Notes under the pieces: model-generated
The model's database searches: none
Told to the model about the DNA's origin: nothing
Seen by the model: only the letters and a program-made list of their open reading frames with translations
NCBI RefSeq assembly: GCF_043641665.1
Contig: NC_092183.1
Coordinates: 7,083,001 to 7,147,000, forward strand
Direction of reading: 5' to 3'
Length of the DNA: 64,000 nt
Source of the DNA: Enoplosus armatus
Taxonomy: Eukaryota; Chordata; Actinopteri; Centrarchiformes; Enoplosidae
Translations under genes and position numbers: made by a program
In this document: in pieces, positions 48,246-61,787 of the stretch
Numbering within the stretch: position 1 is the first letter of the stretch
Layout: every line of letters starts with the position of its first letter

Positions 48246-48740
48246 CTGTAATACAAATGTATAAATGCATACTTCAGCTTTAGTGTACACTTTAAAAACA
48301 GTACATTTTAGATAATACATCTTAAAAGACCAAGGGACATAGAGCATTTAGCATCACATTTCTTAGGTGTAGGTGTCACATTCTTAACATCTATCTCATC
48401 TTTCTAAAACCTCAGTAATAGCTGCATAGTTCATCAAACTACTGCTACACAAACACGCAGTAAATAAGACAATTACAACGCACCCACATGGCAGGTGAGC
48501 TGGAAATGGAACACTTTCAATTTCACACACATTTCCATTCATTTATGTCACCAATCATTATCGAAAAAGGAAAATCCTATTTCAACAAAACTAAGGCGTT
48601 ATATAATCCATTATCTTACATCCTTTCATTACATTCATTAGTCGACTGTGTACTATATGCCAAAATATGTTCAATTACCGTGTCGTCTTCAGCTCGACGA
48701 TTTAGTAGTTCAAGAGTGAAAGTGAAACAGATGAAGGAGG
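48246..48740 (-). promoter_or_regulatory. erap1: erap1 5' UTR intron, noncoding first exon and promoter region
   Basis: The coding exon begins at an acceptor (GTATTACAG|GCGAAA, exon start 48245), so a noncoding exon must lie upstream. A minus-strand donor GACACG|GTAATT (exon edge at 48679) fits, giving an intron of about 430 bases. The start site is probably within about 48.70-48.80 kb. I see no TATA box. Confidence 0.5.
48714..48731 (+). promoter_or_regulatory. ISRE/IRF-type element near the erap1 first exon
   Basis: GAGTGAAAGTGAAACAGA contains GAAAGTGAAAC (48718-48728), which fits the interferon-stimulated response element core GAAANNGAAAC. It lies about 40 bases upstream of the proposed noncoding-exon donor. 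ISRE sites act in either orientation. ERAP1 is interferon-inducible in mammals, so the site fits the gene. Confidence 0.6.
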
Positions 48741-50086
48741 AGATGCATGCTGGGAAAGGAAACGTCCACTGCGTTACTTGTAAGTTGAGGTCATTTAGTT
48801 CTCCAATACCTGCAGCTATGGTGACATGACTGTAAATTCGAGATAAGATGCGTTTGGATTTCAGGACGCCTTCTCATGTTTGCAGCTTAGGCTCTTCATA
48901 TACAGTCTATGATACAAACAGTCCAGGAAACATGAGTTATGACAACCATCAAATAAATAACAGTTGTATCACTGCATGGTTATAAAAACGTACCAAAGCG
49001 ACCATGTATTAAAGTAGGAAATAGAAGGAAACGTACAGTGTGAACAGGAAGTTCCGTGTTGTTATGGTCTGCAATTATATATTTCACCACTAGAGTGTGC
49101 CATTGTATTTCTGTTTCCTTTGGGTCCCAGTCATTTTCTGTGTGATGATAGTGCAGTCGAAGTACATTTTACTGAACCAACTGAAGTGTCAAGTATTTCT
49201 TCTTTTTCCAAATCTCTTTTCCAAAACTAATAACATTGTCACTGACAATCGTGCTGTCAACTAAACATGTGAAGTTCTTATTGCTTTTTCACCACTATTT
49301 TACTATTATTATAAAATGAAATAAATTGTCTTGGTATTTGGCCATTTTGGTTCATGAACATGATATTTCTCAAGTAAAAAAACAACAACAACTAAATAAA
49401 AAATGTGACTCTTTTATCTACTCTGCTGTTCTCAAAATAAAACAAAACATTGAAAAGGTCCCAAGTGACAAAAACTTTTCAAAACCAATCCAAAACAACT
49501 GATAAAACAACTGCTCATTGAGCTTTTCAAAGTATTATATTTCAAAAGACAATCTGGCAAACAATCTCCTTTGAGCTATGGATCCTGTTAGCTTTGGTAA
49601 AACATGTCAAGTCTTTCATTTCACTTTTGCATCCAGAACCTCCTTTTCAGAAATCACTTTCCATCCATCATAATCTCACTTTAGAAACTGGTGAGGATTT
49701 AAACTTTCAAACAAAACAAACTCTAAATATCACCTGAAAACCGAAAATATATAGCACACTCACACAGTGTGAGTGTTAACACTGAAAATAAATGGATTTA
49801 CACGCCACTCACAAACATACACAAAGGGATAAAGTCCATGCCATCTGCAAACATTAATGAGTAATCTTTACAATGAGCGTGTCTTTTTCTCATGGGAGGT
49901 CATTTCAGTGTGACCAGTGTTGCAGCGATCATTTGGGAATCAGATGCGAGGATTTTCTCTTACATAAGCCTGGATTCATAAGCAACATCAAAACATTCTT
50001 TGGTGAAAGCTCACTGTCAGGCACAAGATTCAGGTCCAAAGAGAAGGTCAACTTTCTTTTTTGAAGATCTAATTCCAGGCACGACA
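48740..50086. other. Intergenic promoter region between erap1 and naaladl1
   Basis: The two genes are divergent. The region is AT-rich, with no CpG-dense block. The naaladl1 start site is not clear; TATATAGCAC at about 49748 is a possible TATA-like site. An open frame at 49873-50064 has no family resemblance and probably lies in the naaladl1 leader. Confidence 0.5.
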
Positions 50087-53000
50087 ATGATAAAGCAGAT
50101 GTTGATTGGGATTCTGTGTGGTGCTGCAGTACTGACCGCAGGTATCCTAATCGGCCACTATGGCATCACCAACAGCAGCAGCTCTGCACCATCCTGGGTG
50201 AAGGATGTGGCGAAGGATGTGGACGAGAGCCTCATTGAAAAGTTCTTGTCTGAGGTGGACAGCATCCACATTCAGGAAAACCTAAAGTGAGTTTATGAAT
50301 GATCAAATTTAGATTTTGTTGGTCACTCAATCATGTGTTTCATTTTGTTTAGTGGTTCAAGTGGTAAAAAATGTGGGAACAGGAAGTCAAAAAAGGAAAG
50401 TGAGTCAAAGAGGTGGATTATAAAGAGATTTCAACCTACTAAAACATTCAAGCATTAGCATTTGGTTTTCGTGTCTCAGTCTAAATAAACTGAAGGTTCA
50501 TCAGCATTCTTGTTAGGTCCAATGGGAATCATTTGGCATCATGGGGTTTTTATTCAATCAAACTTTTCTTTATCCTCATCTTCTTCCACAGGGAGTTGAC
50601 CAAAGTTCCCCACATGGCCACCACAGCTGGAGACGAGCAGACAGTGCAGTTTATGCTCAAGAGATGGCAGGACCCCGAAACAGGTCTGGACCAGGCCTGG
50701 AGAGAGGAGTACATGGTCTTCCTGTCCTTCCCTGACCCCAAGAACCCCAACAAGGTCACTGTAGGTGGGTCAACAGGTTGTTGAATGTGTTGGAATGAAA
50801 GTGGGGACAGTCACACCATCCATCCCCATTCAGCGTGTTTTGTAATGCTGAAATTCACCGGTCTTAATCAAATGATCCTTTCACTACAGTTTAAGAAAGT
50901 TCAGGGATAAAGGGTACTAAACGGGACTCATATCCAGTCTAACATAACTCTCCAAACATTATAAGATGGAGTTAATAAATAGGCTTTTCTTGAGTTGTGC
51001 TGTATGATTTACTGCTGGGAAAGCTGCAGTAAAACAGGTTTTAAATTGTCTGTAACATCTGCAAGATTATCCCAGCGAAGCCAAAGTGCTCAAGCCACTC
51101 ATAAATTATTAAATTTAGCTCATGTTTCCCATCATGTGTCATTAAAACCAACTTTAGTTGGAAGTAATACTTTTTGTTTTGAAATAACATTTACATTCCA
51201 CATTCAATCCAACTTCCCCCCAAAAACTGGAACTAATCTAAAAAAGTCCATAGTCTGAAGGAATTTGGCTACATTTATGTGGTTTCCTACATTGGGGGGG
51301 TTTTAATTCTGCCAGTGACCTTTCACTTTACTTACTGTACTAGCAGACCAGTGACCCTGAATTGTTTATTTCAGTGACCCCGTCTGATACTGTGCTGCAC
51401 ACTGCCAGAGAAAAAGAGAAGAGTTATACTCCGGACCAAAATGATACTGAAGTGGTTCAGCCATACGCTGCATACTCTCCTGCCGGACACCCAAAGGTAA
51501 AAAGCTGCATTCCGATCTATCTGCAATTCTGTTCCCTTAAAGCTCCCTTAAAAAACCCATTTTAACCTCAAAGCGTTGCTCTAAATCCTTACTTGATATT
51601 AATCAGGAAAGTAAATCTAATTTCCGCTCAGGTGAATGAACGTTTAACCTTTGTCTTGGAAACCAAATCTGAAGCACTTAGCCAAGCTCATGAGGACATA
51701 AAGCAACATCTGTACGCCATACAGAAGCTAAATAATACAATATAGTCACAGGAGAAGCAACTAATATTGTGTTGACAAGAGGTTGTGTTTATGTGACTTC
51801 CTGTTTAAATGAAGCATACATAATATCTGGGAAGTAATTCACTGAAACTATAAAAATCACATGATTGTCACATACCCTGTCTCACACAGCACCTGTCATG
51901 ACCTTTGAGGCCCCTTTCTTAAGTTCTTACGTCTTCTGACATTTATCTGTTATTCATGGTCACTGTAGGCTCATGGGAATATTTTATTATTTTTACCGTT
52001 TTACAGGTTAAAGCCTGTGTTTGACACACAAGTTATTGCTCGACTTTAATGCTGATCTAAGAATTTAGAAGACAAGGAAACTCCTGCTTCAAACAATGGT
52101 GAAGTGGTGTTGCAACAAAAGTAGGTATTTAAGTGTGTGTTAGTCAAAGTCAGATATAGTTGGTGAATTACTGGTGCCACAAAACAGATATGTCATCCTC
52201 AAGGCTAAAACCTTTTGCATGTCTTATCGAGTACCGGTAACATATCAAGTTATGATGTAGATAAACCGACAAGAGCCCATCTGTTAAGGGTGGTAAAGAC
52301 TGGTTGGTCTGTGTCTGTGACCATCTATGGTATAATAAAGGCTTATAATAACAGAGGAAGCTGTGAAAAGGAATAAAATAAACATGCATGCTAATAGTCT
52401 TTTGTTTGTCAGAATTATATTTGAAATCACAGCACCAGATAAGTGAAATGATTCTCAGAGAGTTGCATGATGATTTTGATTGGATTTATAAAAAGATCTA
52501 GGATCTAAGGTCTTAATTTGTATCTTAAAATGATAACCCAATCCTGGCAGCACTTGTGTTGCTTCTGTTGGCCAATTGTTGATTTTTCTGATGGTTTTAG
52601 GGGAAACTTGTGTACGCCAACCAGGGGAAACCAAGTGACTACCAGAAGTTGAACGAGACAGTGGATCTCAGAGGAACCATTGCTATCACCAGATATGGTG
52701 GAGCAGGACGAGCTGCTAAGGTGAGTTGCACTTTGTGCTAACCAGAGGATGACTTCTAGACTATTATATTATCCTGTTTGTGTTTGGTTATGTTTTATAA
52801 AAAATAACCAGAAACAATCTATCCAGGAGAGATAAAACGTCTGTGCCAAAAGTGGCAGTTACATGCAGGTGAGCTTTGAGTACTGTCATCAATAAAGTCA
52901 AACCCTCAAATCTAAACGACACCTTTTATTGAGATAGTAAAGGATGTGGAGGACAAACATGTTACACTGTCATTAGTGTACAGTTTGTTCACAGTTCTTA

Positions 53001-56000
53001 GACCACTGTGACTGTAAGAACGATAGATAAAGATCAAATCTTGGCAGACTTGATAAAGTTTCTGTATGTAAAGCTACCCATGACTCCCAATGAAGAAGCT
53101 CAGCTGTAGATTCTTTGTATTAATGTCGTGAAATCAAAATATCTAACTTTTATTCTCAAGAAAGCATACAACCGGCAGTACAAAATATACTGCACATTGC
53201 AATCTTTCATTGCAGCACAAAACATAAGGTCAGATAAAGCATGCATACAGAGTGCTGTCATAGTTTAATGGCCATCAATAGAATAATGGTTGTACTGCAG
53301 TGCTTCCAGGTGGAAATGAATAAGTTTATTGAAATAAATGAAAGATAAATGTGTAAATCAATAAATTATATAAATAAAATTCAACCAAATGCCATTTGTG
53401 TCTCATCTAGGCCATCAATGCGGCACCCTTCGGTGTCATTGGTGTGCTTGTCTACACAGACCCTTTGGACATCAACGATGGTCTCATGTCAGACATCAAC
53501 GAAACATATCCTCACTCCTGGTACATGCCACCCTCTGGTGTGGAGAGAGGTTCCTTTAACAGTGCCTATGGAGACATGCTCACACCCTACCTGGCTGCCA
53601 AAGGTAAACAGTGACTTGTGTAAAAATGGTACACAAGGTGCACATACAGTAGTGTTTTTCTTTTTTATTGTGTTTACTACTGCTGCACTTTGGCTCCAAT
53701 ACTAAATGAGGAGGGATTTTTACAGCTATATGCAGTTTCAAATACACATATAAAGATAAGATCCGGTCATATTGAATCACTTCATTTTAATATTTAACTT
53801 TTCTATAAACAATTTTGCAGAGGAAACCTACAGAATTCCAGTCGAGAGCATTACAGGGATCCCTCCCATTCCAATTCAACCAATCGGATTTGAGGATGCC
53901 TACACGCTAATCTGGTTTGTGATGAGACGAATTTGCTTGAGGAATGTAAAACAGTCCAAAATGGTTGTGTTATGAACTGACTTGTTTTTCCATTGGTCAT
54001 TTCAGTAAGCTAGGCGGAGATGCAGCTCCAGCTGAATGGCAGGGAGCATTTAACTGTAGCTACAACTTTGGTGGCCCGGGGTTCAAACATACATCTGATT
54101 TCAACAACAGGTAATCAACTGCCAGACAAATTCAAGCATTAGCTTCATTGAAATCTGTTTTATCAAAGTAACCCATGAATAGATGGGGTTACATCAGAGA
54201 GGAGCAGCATCAATCTCTACCAAGTGAGGTAAGTTTCACCTTATTTGCCCAGATTACATTTTAAAGGCAGGCACTTTCAGTCCCACAAGTTATGTAGAAG
54301 TAACAAGAAAAACGTTCAATATTAGCTCTTCACTGAAAATGTTTTAAGTTATTGTATTTTGCTACAACCCTTCATCCACTTCAAACAGCCACCTGTCCCA
54401 TCTGACCAGATGCAACTTTGCTGCATCTTTACTTTTACCTTCTTTAGAAATTACAAAATAAACTTCATCAAAACTTGCTTTTTTCCTTTTCAATGATTCA
54501 AGTACATAGAAAATATATATATTATAAACATAATGAATTGGCAAGCCAGTCTGATTATTTTTCTTCACTTTTCAATTGCATATCAAACCTTTTACATCTT
54601 CAAGAGTAGGGAGTAAAATTGAATGTTTCCAAATATATCCTGTTGGAGACGAAGCAGCAGTATTGCAGTGGGAAGTCTATTTGTCTCTCTTCCTTGTTGC
54701 TTCAAATTTCTGAAAATTTTCTGTTCAAGTGATGTGAAAATGGACATCTTCAACCATGAAGAAGTGAAGAACTCCTCCAATGTGATGGGAGTTATCAGAG
54801 GGAGTGTCGAGCCAGGTGAGACTGGAGACCATGTCCAAATCTGCCATGCAATATCATCTGTTTTTCCACTTGTAATTACTCAGCGGCTGCTCTGTGTTTG
54901 TGCTCCATGTGTGTGTTCATGTCCACAGACAGGTATGTGATCTATGGGAACCACAGGGACAGTTGGGTTCACGGAGCCATCGACCCGAGCAGTGGGACGT
55001 CGGTCATGCTGGAACTGAGCAGAGTGCTGGGCATGATGGTCAAGCAGGGTGAGGAGAGTCATAGTTGAATGAATGACTGAATTGTTTTGTTTATAGTGCT
55101 GAATAAAAAGTGAATTTCTGTTGCTCTCTGTGGCAGGCAAATGGAGGCCTCGCAGGTCCATTATCTTTGGAAGCTGGGGAGCTGAGGAGTTTGGTCTTAT
55201 TGGGTCTGCAGAATACACAGAGGTGATTTGCAATGACTTCACATGATTAGACATAAAATTAGGCAATATGTTAATGTAATTCTAAAATGTTTTGAAAGAA
55301 GAAATAACAGTCTTTCTTTACAAATGAAAAGATAAATTACTTTGGTCAATGCACTCAGGGGTTTTGCCAATACAACCTTTATGAGCAGAAGTTTATGGTG
55401 GCTAATGTTGGCAGACATTTGATGGATATTCCTGTATAACAAACATCCATGACTACTTTTGTTGAGTTGATTACTCTTCTCTACTTGTGCTACTGTTACA
55501 CTAGATTTATCATTATTTTCATTATTTGTAACTCCAGTGGCAAATTACATAGTCCTGCTTTAAGTATTGCAAGTATACTTACAGTGACAAATATAACCTT
55601 GATCTTGTCTTTTCTCCAGCAATACTTCACCAAGCTCAGTGAACGAACCGTTGCTTACATCAATGTGGATATAGCTGTTTTTGGTAAGAAGCTCAACCTG
55701 CACTACATGTCAGGAGTAAATGAAAATGCCTATTATCACAAACGTGCCAAAGTACATGGTTTACATTTTTGCTAATTTGCCTTCAGATGTTTGTAGGAAT
55801 GATCTTGAAACTATCTTGTTGACTGACATTAATTACTTTGTCTTACAAAATGTTCACTGACAGCAGGTCTTGTGCCTTGGAAATAATAGTGATACTAATC
55901 CAAAACAAATCTTCTTCATCTTCCATTCCTCAGCCAACGCCACTCTCAGGGCCTCTGGGATGCCATCAGTCCAGAACGTCATCTTCAAAGCCGCAAAACA

Positions 56001-59000
56001 GGTGAGCTCATGTGTCAGTTCAGGTGTTTCTCTCCGGCGTTTTAACTTGAACAAAACTATTACTACACCACCAGGAACCTGTCACATAAAAGTGTGTTTG
56101 CTCTCCAGGTCAATGCACCTGGACTGGACTCCACGTCTGTGTACGACAACTGGATCCGATATTCCAACAGGACAAGCCCGGCCCACGGACCGATTCCCAG
56201 GTAATGACCTACAGTCACCCCTCTCCAATTTTCTCACATCTTGCTTTGCATCCTGGGAGAAGAATCATCAAGGTTTTTAGTCCAAATCCCCAGTCTTTGG
56301 TTGACAGTTTGTGGAACTGATTGGTTGTTTGCCCATTACTGATATAGACCAAAACATTTGATCCAAAATCTGTAGGTTTTTAAAGAACAGGCTTGTGATT
56401 GGACATTTGAAACAATAGGGTTAATTGTTCCTGTAATCCTAGATCAGATGGCCAACAAAGGAAGAGTATGACTGTAATCCATACATCTATATTGTATGCA
56501 ACTGTGTGCATCTGAAAAAGAGCATGCATTCTCAACAACAACAGTACCATGAGATAACAATATTACATTTTACTTATCAGACCTCCTTAGATAACCCCAC
56601 GTTGTCACAAAGCATTGCGCCTTTGCCAAGCTGAGTTGTACCTTCCTTAACGGTATGTGGTTTATTATCTGTGTTGTGAGGTCATCTGAATCGTGAAGGT
56701 GTTCATATTTCATATACTGTATGTGTCCCCACAGAGGTCTCAATAAAAGATTCTTCTTGTCTTCCTTTGACAGGGTTGGATACCTGTCAGGAGCAGGGAG
56801 CGACTACGCTGCCTTTGTCCATTACTTGGGAATCACTTCCATGGACATTTCATACACATACGACAGGGTATGAAAGAAGTCCTCATAAACTCGCTGCCTT
56901 TGACCACTGTGACTGTGTGTATATGTAGGATATGGAAACCTTGTATGGTAACAATTCAATCTTCAGAAGTTCTTCACCTGTAATACAGTTTGAAGGCAGC
57001 AACAACAAGCACAACAAATCTCTTCAAACTGTGGTCCAATGTCTTGTTTGTCATTTTGTTTCTCTTCATTGGGTCCAAGACACATTCCTCCTCCCTGCCA
57101 ATTGGATCTTAAATTTGTTGCACTTTTGATGTCTTGCTCTATTGTTTAATTTTAACATGTCTTATTTGACCTTTTGTTTGAAGTAAGCTGTCACCCAAAA
57201 AGTTTTTCATTTCATATCATGTAACTGTATATTTTTCTTCATACAGAGTAAAACAAATGCTCGTATTTACCCTGCGTACCACACAGCATACGACACCTTT
57301 GACTACGCCTCAAAGTTCATTGATCCTGGTGAGCAATGAACTCTCATGTTATCACATATTTTATTTTCTTGTATAATACTTCTTCTGCAGCCAGTTAATG
57401 ATAGGAATCGCAGTCCTTACATTGTTGTACATTGAAAATTATTGATATATTTTAACAAAAACCCTTCGATTTCTCAGCCAAACAGTTTCTTCTCAATTTC
57501 TCCAGCAAAACATTTTCCCAACAATTCCACTTGTGTATAACATCTCATTCTACCACTTCCTCCTGTCAGGGTTCGTCAGTCACCAGGCCATTGCCAGGAC
57601 AGCAGGTAACGTCCTGATCCGATTGGCTGACAGTCTGGTGTTGCCATTAAACTGCAGCGACTACGCTGAGAGCCTGGAGGAGTACCTCAACACAGCAGTG
57701 ACCCTTTATCAGCATCAACTGCAAGCTAGAAATATCTCGATGGGTAAGCATAGGATAGTTAGAGATGTTTCAGTGATTCATGGGAATATTGCTGTACACA
57801 ACATACATTAATAAACATTATGCATTTGAATCTGTTTCAGTGTTTCAGATGGAGCAGTGAATGCAATGTTTTTATGGTTTTGACTTGTGTGCTTCCATCT
57901 TGGGCCAAGGCAGCAGAAAAAACCACGTACTCCATTACTTCTAATTGTTGGACCTAAGTAGCAGGAACAACCTGAGGGCATAAGTGCTAAAAAAACTGTC
58001 TTCAGGCTGCACTTAAGAACAGAACAAACAACAGAAACAGCATCTGTCTCTCCTATTAGCAGTCACAGAGCATTAAAGATGGTGGAATATTTGCCATTCT
58101 TTTTTCAGAACCACTAAAAAGTGCAGTGGCCAGCTTTCGGAGAGCAGCTACGCATTTGGACCAGGTGATTCACAGTTCAGACCTGGCAAATGAAACGTAA
58201 GAGCACAAACATACATATACAGACACATTGTTATCTCCTTTGCCGTCCACATAGAAAGTAATGCCAGCCCTCTCTCTCTCCATCTCTCTCTTCTCTTAGA
58301 CCACTGAAGGTCAGAAGGATCAACGACCAGCTCATGCTGCTGGACCGAGCTTTCCTGAACCCTCTGGCCTTCCCAGATAAATATGCATACAGGTAAGAAG
58401 ATGATTAGCCAGCCTCAGGTCTGCATGCTGTGTGCAAAATGCAATTAAGCGGCCATGTTTTACGTGCAAAGAGAGTAGGAGGAATGGGAGGTTGTGCCAC
58501 TGCTAATTTTACATCCACTACTTTGGTCGAGACTGAAATATTTATAAAATATCCACGACATTTTGCAGAGACATTCCTTTTCCTCTAGTTTCACCATGAG
58601 GTTGAAAATTGTGGTTTTGAATTAAGTGCCTTGACAACAATTAGATGGATTGTAATGAAATGACACATATATTCATGTCTTGTATTGTAATAACTTTTCA
58701 TGTAGCGCTATCATTAGGTCAAAAGTTGTCCATTACTTATGTTTATATCCAAATACCTGCAAAACGATGTCCCATCAGCCTCAGCTGTACTTTGTGTTTA
58801 GTGCTAACAAATCTTAGCATGCTAAGACAATAACCTCAGTGGGTAACGTGGTAAACATTATATCTGCTGAACACTAGCATGTTAGCATTGTAATTGTGAG
58901 CATGTTAGCATGCTGGCATTTATATTTAGCTCAAAGCACCAGGGCTATAGACTCTTAGTTTTGTTGTTGTAAAGATGCTTGTGAAGCTTTTCTATAGATA

Positions 59001-59418
59001 AAATAAATTCACTTTTATTCCTCACACTCGTGCTGCGTTATTGAAGGTTCCCAGGACTGAGTTTCTGTTCTGCTAAAAGTCTTTTCTGTCCTATTTCTCT
59101 TCCTCTCTGACTCCCTCCTCTTCTTACTGCATTAGCCACAGTCTCTTGACTAGAAATGGTCTCCTTCATTAGCATCTCTATTAATTGTTCAACTGCCTGT
59201 CATTGTTATATCACTCTTTATTTCCTGGTGTGATACACAGACATGTTATCTGGGCCTCAAGTAGTGCCGGCAAGCCAACCTTCCCAGGTCTGGCTGACGC
59301 CTACGCCACCGCTGAGTCATCAGCACAGTCCAGCCACTGGGACAAAGTGCACTACCACCTGTCAGTCCTGAGCCAGGCCATTGAGGGCGCCGCCAACACA
59401 CTGGTTGACGTCATATAG
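50087..59418 (+). CDS. naaladl1: NAALADL1 (N-acetylated alpha-linked acidic dipeptidase-like 1), complete, 743 aa
   Basis: A type II membrane M28B zinc peptidase of the glutamate carboxypeptidase II family; in mammals NAALADL1 is an intestinal brush-border aminopeptidase preferring acidic N-termini. Exons: 50087-50286, 50592-50764, 51375-51496, 52601-52720, 53411-53603, 53821-53914, 54006-54110, 54730-54815, 54929-55048, 55137-55222, 55620-55683, 55934-56001, 56109-56200, 56774-56867, 57247-57328, 57570-57743, 58109-58196, 58300-58392, 59241-59418; total 744 codons with stop. The membrane helix is at residues 5-24 after a short cytosolic tail (MIKQ). Zinc ligands by family analogy: H373 and D383 ([12 protein letters not shown]), E422 (WGAEEFG), D450 (YINVD), H551 (YHTAYDT); E421 is the catalytic base. 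All are intact. NAALADL1 rather than FOLH1 is supported by [18 protein letters not shown] and TYDRSKT. The start is the only ATG placing the helix near the N-terminus. Confidence 0.96.
58800..58950. repeat. Common teleost interspersed repeat in the last naaladl1 intron
   Basis: Runs of TTAGCATGCTAAGACA, CACTAGCATGTTAGCATTG, GAGCATGTTAGCATGCTGGC and TTTAGCTCAAAGCACC are phrases of a widely dispersed fish repeat. The GCATGTTAGCATGC core is self-complementary. The repeat may extend left to about 58540. Family not named. Confidence 0.55.
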
Positions 59419-59459
59419 ACACAGATGGGGAGGGAGGAACTGCACTAACTCAGGAATTT

Positions 59460-59465
59460 AATAAA
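59460..59465 (+). terminator. naaladl1: naaladl1 polyadenylation signal (AATAAA)
   Basis: AATAAA about 42 bases after the stop codon, giving a very short 3' UTR. A weaker ATTAAA follows near 59573 and may give a longer form. Confidence 0.6.
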
Positions 59466-59599
59466 AAGACATGCCATGATTAGAGTATTTATGGATGATA
59501 AACAGTAACATGAATGATGTCTTCTATCTTTGTCACAGCATTAAAATATTTTAATATGTTTTTTTTTTTTCATTAAAGCACTTCATTAAAGATGAACCA

Positions 59600-61770
59600 C
59601 ATCAGTTGTTGTTAATACAGTTGTAGTTATTATTTCAAGTGTACACCAACTGTTAAAATTAGCTTTCACCTACATAGGTTAAAGGTACCTGTATTAGGCA
59701 GCACACATTTTCTGCAGATTATTAATCTCCACTGTGGGAAATCTTTCCGCATTGAGTTAACAACAACAAGTACAATTGAGACAGTGGTCACTAATGACAA
59801 AAGAGACACAAATATCCACCTCAGTAAAGCACAATACAAGACATCTCATCTTGAGCTGTCTTTGTTTTCTTTAGAACTTGGTTAGGTTAAGTTTAGTGGA
59901 GTTTGTATCTCATAAGTAATCTCATCAAAACTGAAGAGACGACAGGATAGCTGAATATCTCCAAGTCAATGTTGGCATTACATCTAAATGTGTAAAATGT
60001 GTAAAACCATTGGTTTCATATTTCAATGTTGCTGATGCATGTTAGTATTCAACAATAAACTAATTCATGTTTTTTATACAAATTTAAAGAGCTGAGTAAT
60101 AGTAGAATATTTCCAGAAATGTCTTGTGTTGTCATTGCCAAGATCAAATTATTTTCACAATTAACATTTTAGGAAATTGACAAATGATGGTATTTTTTAA
60201 ATTTCAGAGATCAAACTCAGGATGAGTCACAATCAATGAGAGATGTTGACTTATTTTCCAGACATTAACATATGTGTGCCAAAACTATTTCATCCGACAG
60301 GAGCAGTAAGCAGTCGTACCCCTGAGCCACCAGACTGTCTGGGAATGAGGAAAGCAGACAGACGCTGCAGGGCCATTATAGCAGAATGATGCAATGTACA
60401 TTTACTGGGTTTATGATCCAGGACTTAATAGATCAAGAGCATCCTCCAATGCATGCATTGGGCAGTGCAATGGCATACAGAGGGATACAGTTTAGTTAAA
60501 AAGTTAGAAAGATTGGTGCAAAGGTTTGTCATATTAGGATGAATGCCTATTAGCAACATTTGTCAGCTGTCAAGGATATCTGGCAATCAGCACAGCAGAA
60601 GCAACATGAGATGACTATCAGAGCTCCAGAGAGGATAAATCTCCTGTTCCCAAACTGCGGTTTCCATAAATGCAAATGATTTAATACGTCAAGAGGTTCA
60701 GTCTGAAAAAATTTGGCAGCACTGACAAACTGCACCTCATGAAAAACCTGCAGCACTGGATGTGGAGTCACAATACTGGCTCCTGCCACCAGGGGTCAGA
60801 AATTGCTTTGAGACAATCCTATGGGCCAAGTCAGCATTTGGGATTACAAGTGTGGCTGTCACAAAAGCTGAGTGACAGTGGTGGCTACAAACCCAGTCAA
60901 ATCAGCCGACTGGAAAGTTAATTAATTTCACAGATACAACTGATCTGTGAAATGCTGCCAATAATTATGTTAAACCTAGAAGTGTGAAGAAAGGGGAACA
61001 AAGCTACCAACAGAGATGGGAGAGAAGGGGAAGCCTGAAAAACTGTTCTTCTGTGACTACATGGGTTCTTCTCCTTAACTTTCTTTCCTGTTCAGGATAT
61101 AGTGGACATATGCAGTATGTACCAGTTGACAAGCAATCTAATATGAGTGACATTTGTAGCAGTATTTGCAGTGTTTTTTGTTAAATTACGTTTAAATGAT
61201 TTTGTCTACCCCCTGTATGTGATATGAAAACACACCATCGTGGATGTCACACAAACTATTAAATGACCTCATTAGTGGAACTAAATCTTTTTACATGTTC
61301 AGGATCAGTCCCTAATCCATATTTATATCTTGCATTAAGCAAATTCTTCTGACATTATGCACAGTGTATTGCAGGAATGACTGGCTGTTTTGTTGGCGAT
61401 ATATATATATAGTTGGTCAACAGTATTTTTAGCTGGGAAATGTTTACAGAGGAAGGATTTTTTTAGCAATGCCGTACTTCACATTTACTCGGTTTGACAT
61501 CAATATTTGCAGAACTGCCCAGAACAACCAAAGTCTGTGTGTTCATAGCCACTGAGCAGTTTCAGCGGTGCAGCAGAAGCCAGGGGAGGAAGCACTTTTT
61601 AGCCTAAAGGCCTCTCATTCCTATTTGTAAACAATCTGCAAGAACCAATCCACTTAATTGGTTAAGTAATTCAGCGGAAAGCCAAAATTCAGAAACAGCA
61701 ATGATGTGGTAAAAAGTAGGATTTCCACAATGATTGATGATCAAAAACAACAAACACAGGTACTACTCGC
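59600..61770. other. Intergenic stretch between naaladl1 and the Atos-family gene
   Basis: The flanking genes converge. No coding exon is recognised; open frames are short and unsupported. A short TA run occurs at about 61399-61413. Confidence 0.55.
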
Positions 61771-61781
61771 CAGTCGCAGAG

Positions 61782-61787
61782 TTTATT
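61782..61787 (-). terminator. Probable polyadenylation signal of the Atos-family gene
   Basis: AATAAA on the minus strand about 1.3 kb past the stop codon. The 3' UTR would span about 61.77-63.07 kb, in which no further feature is recognised. Confidence 0.45.
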
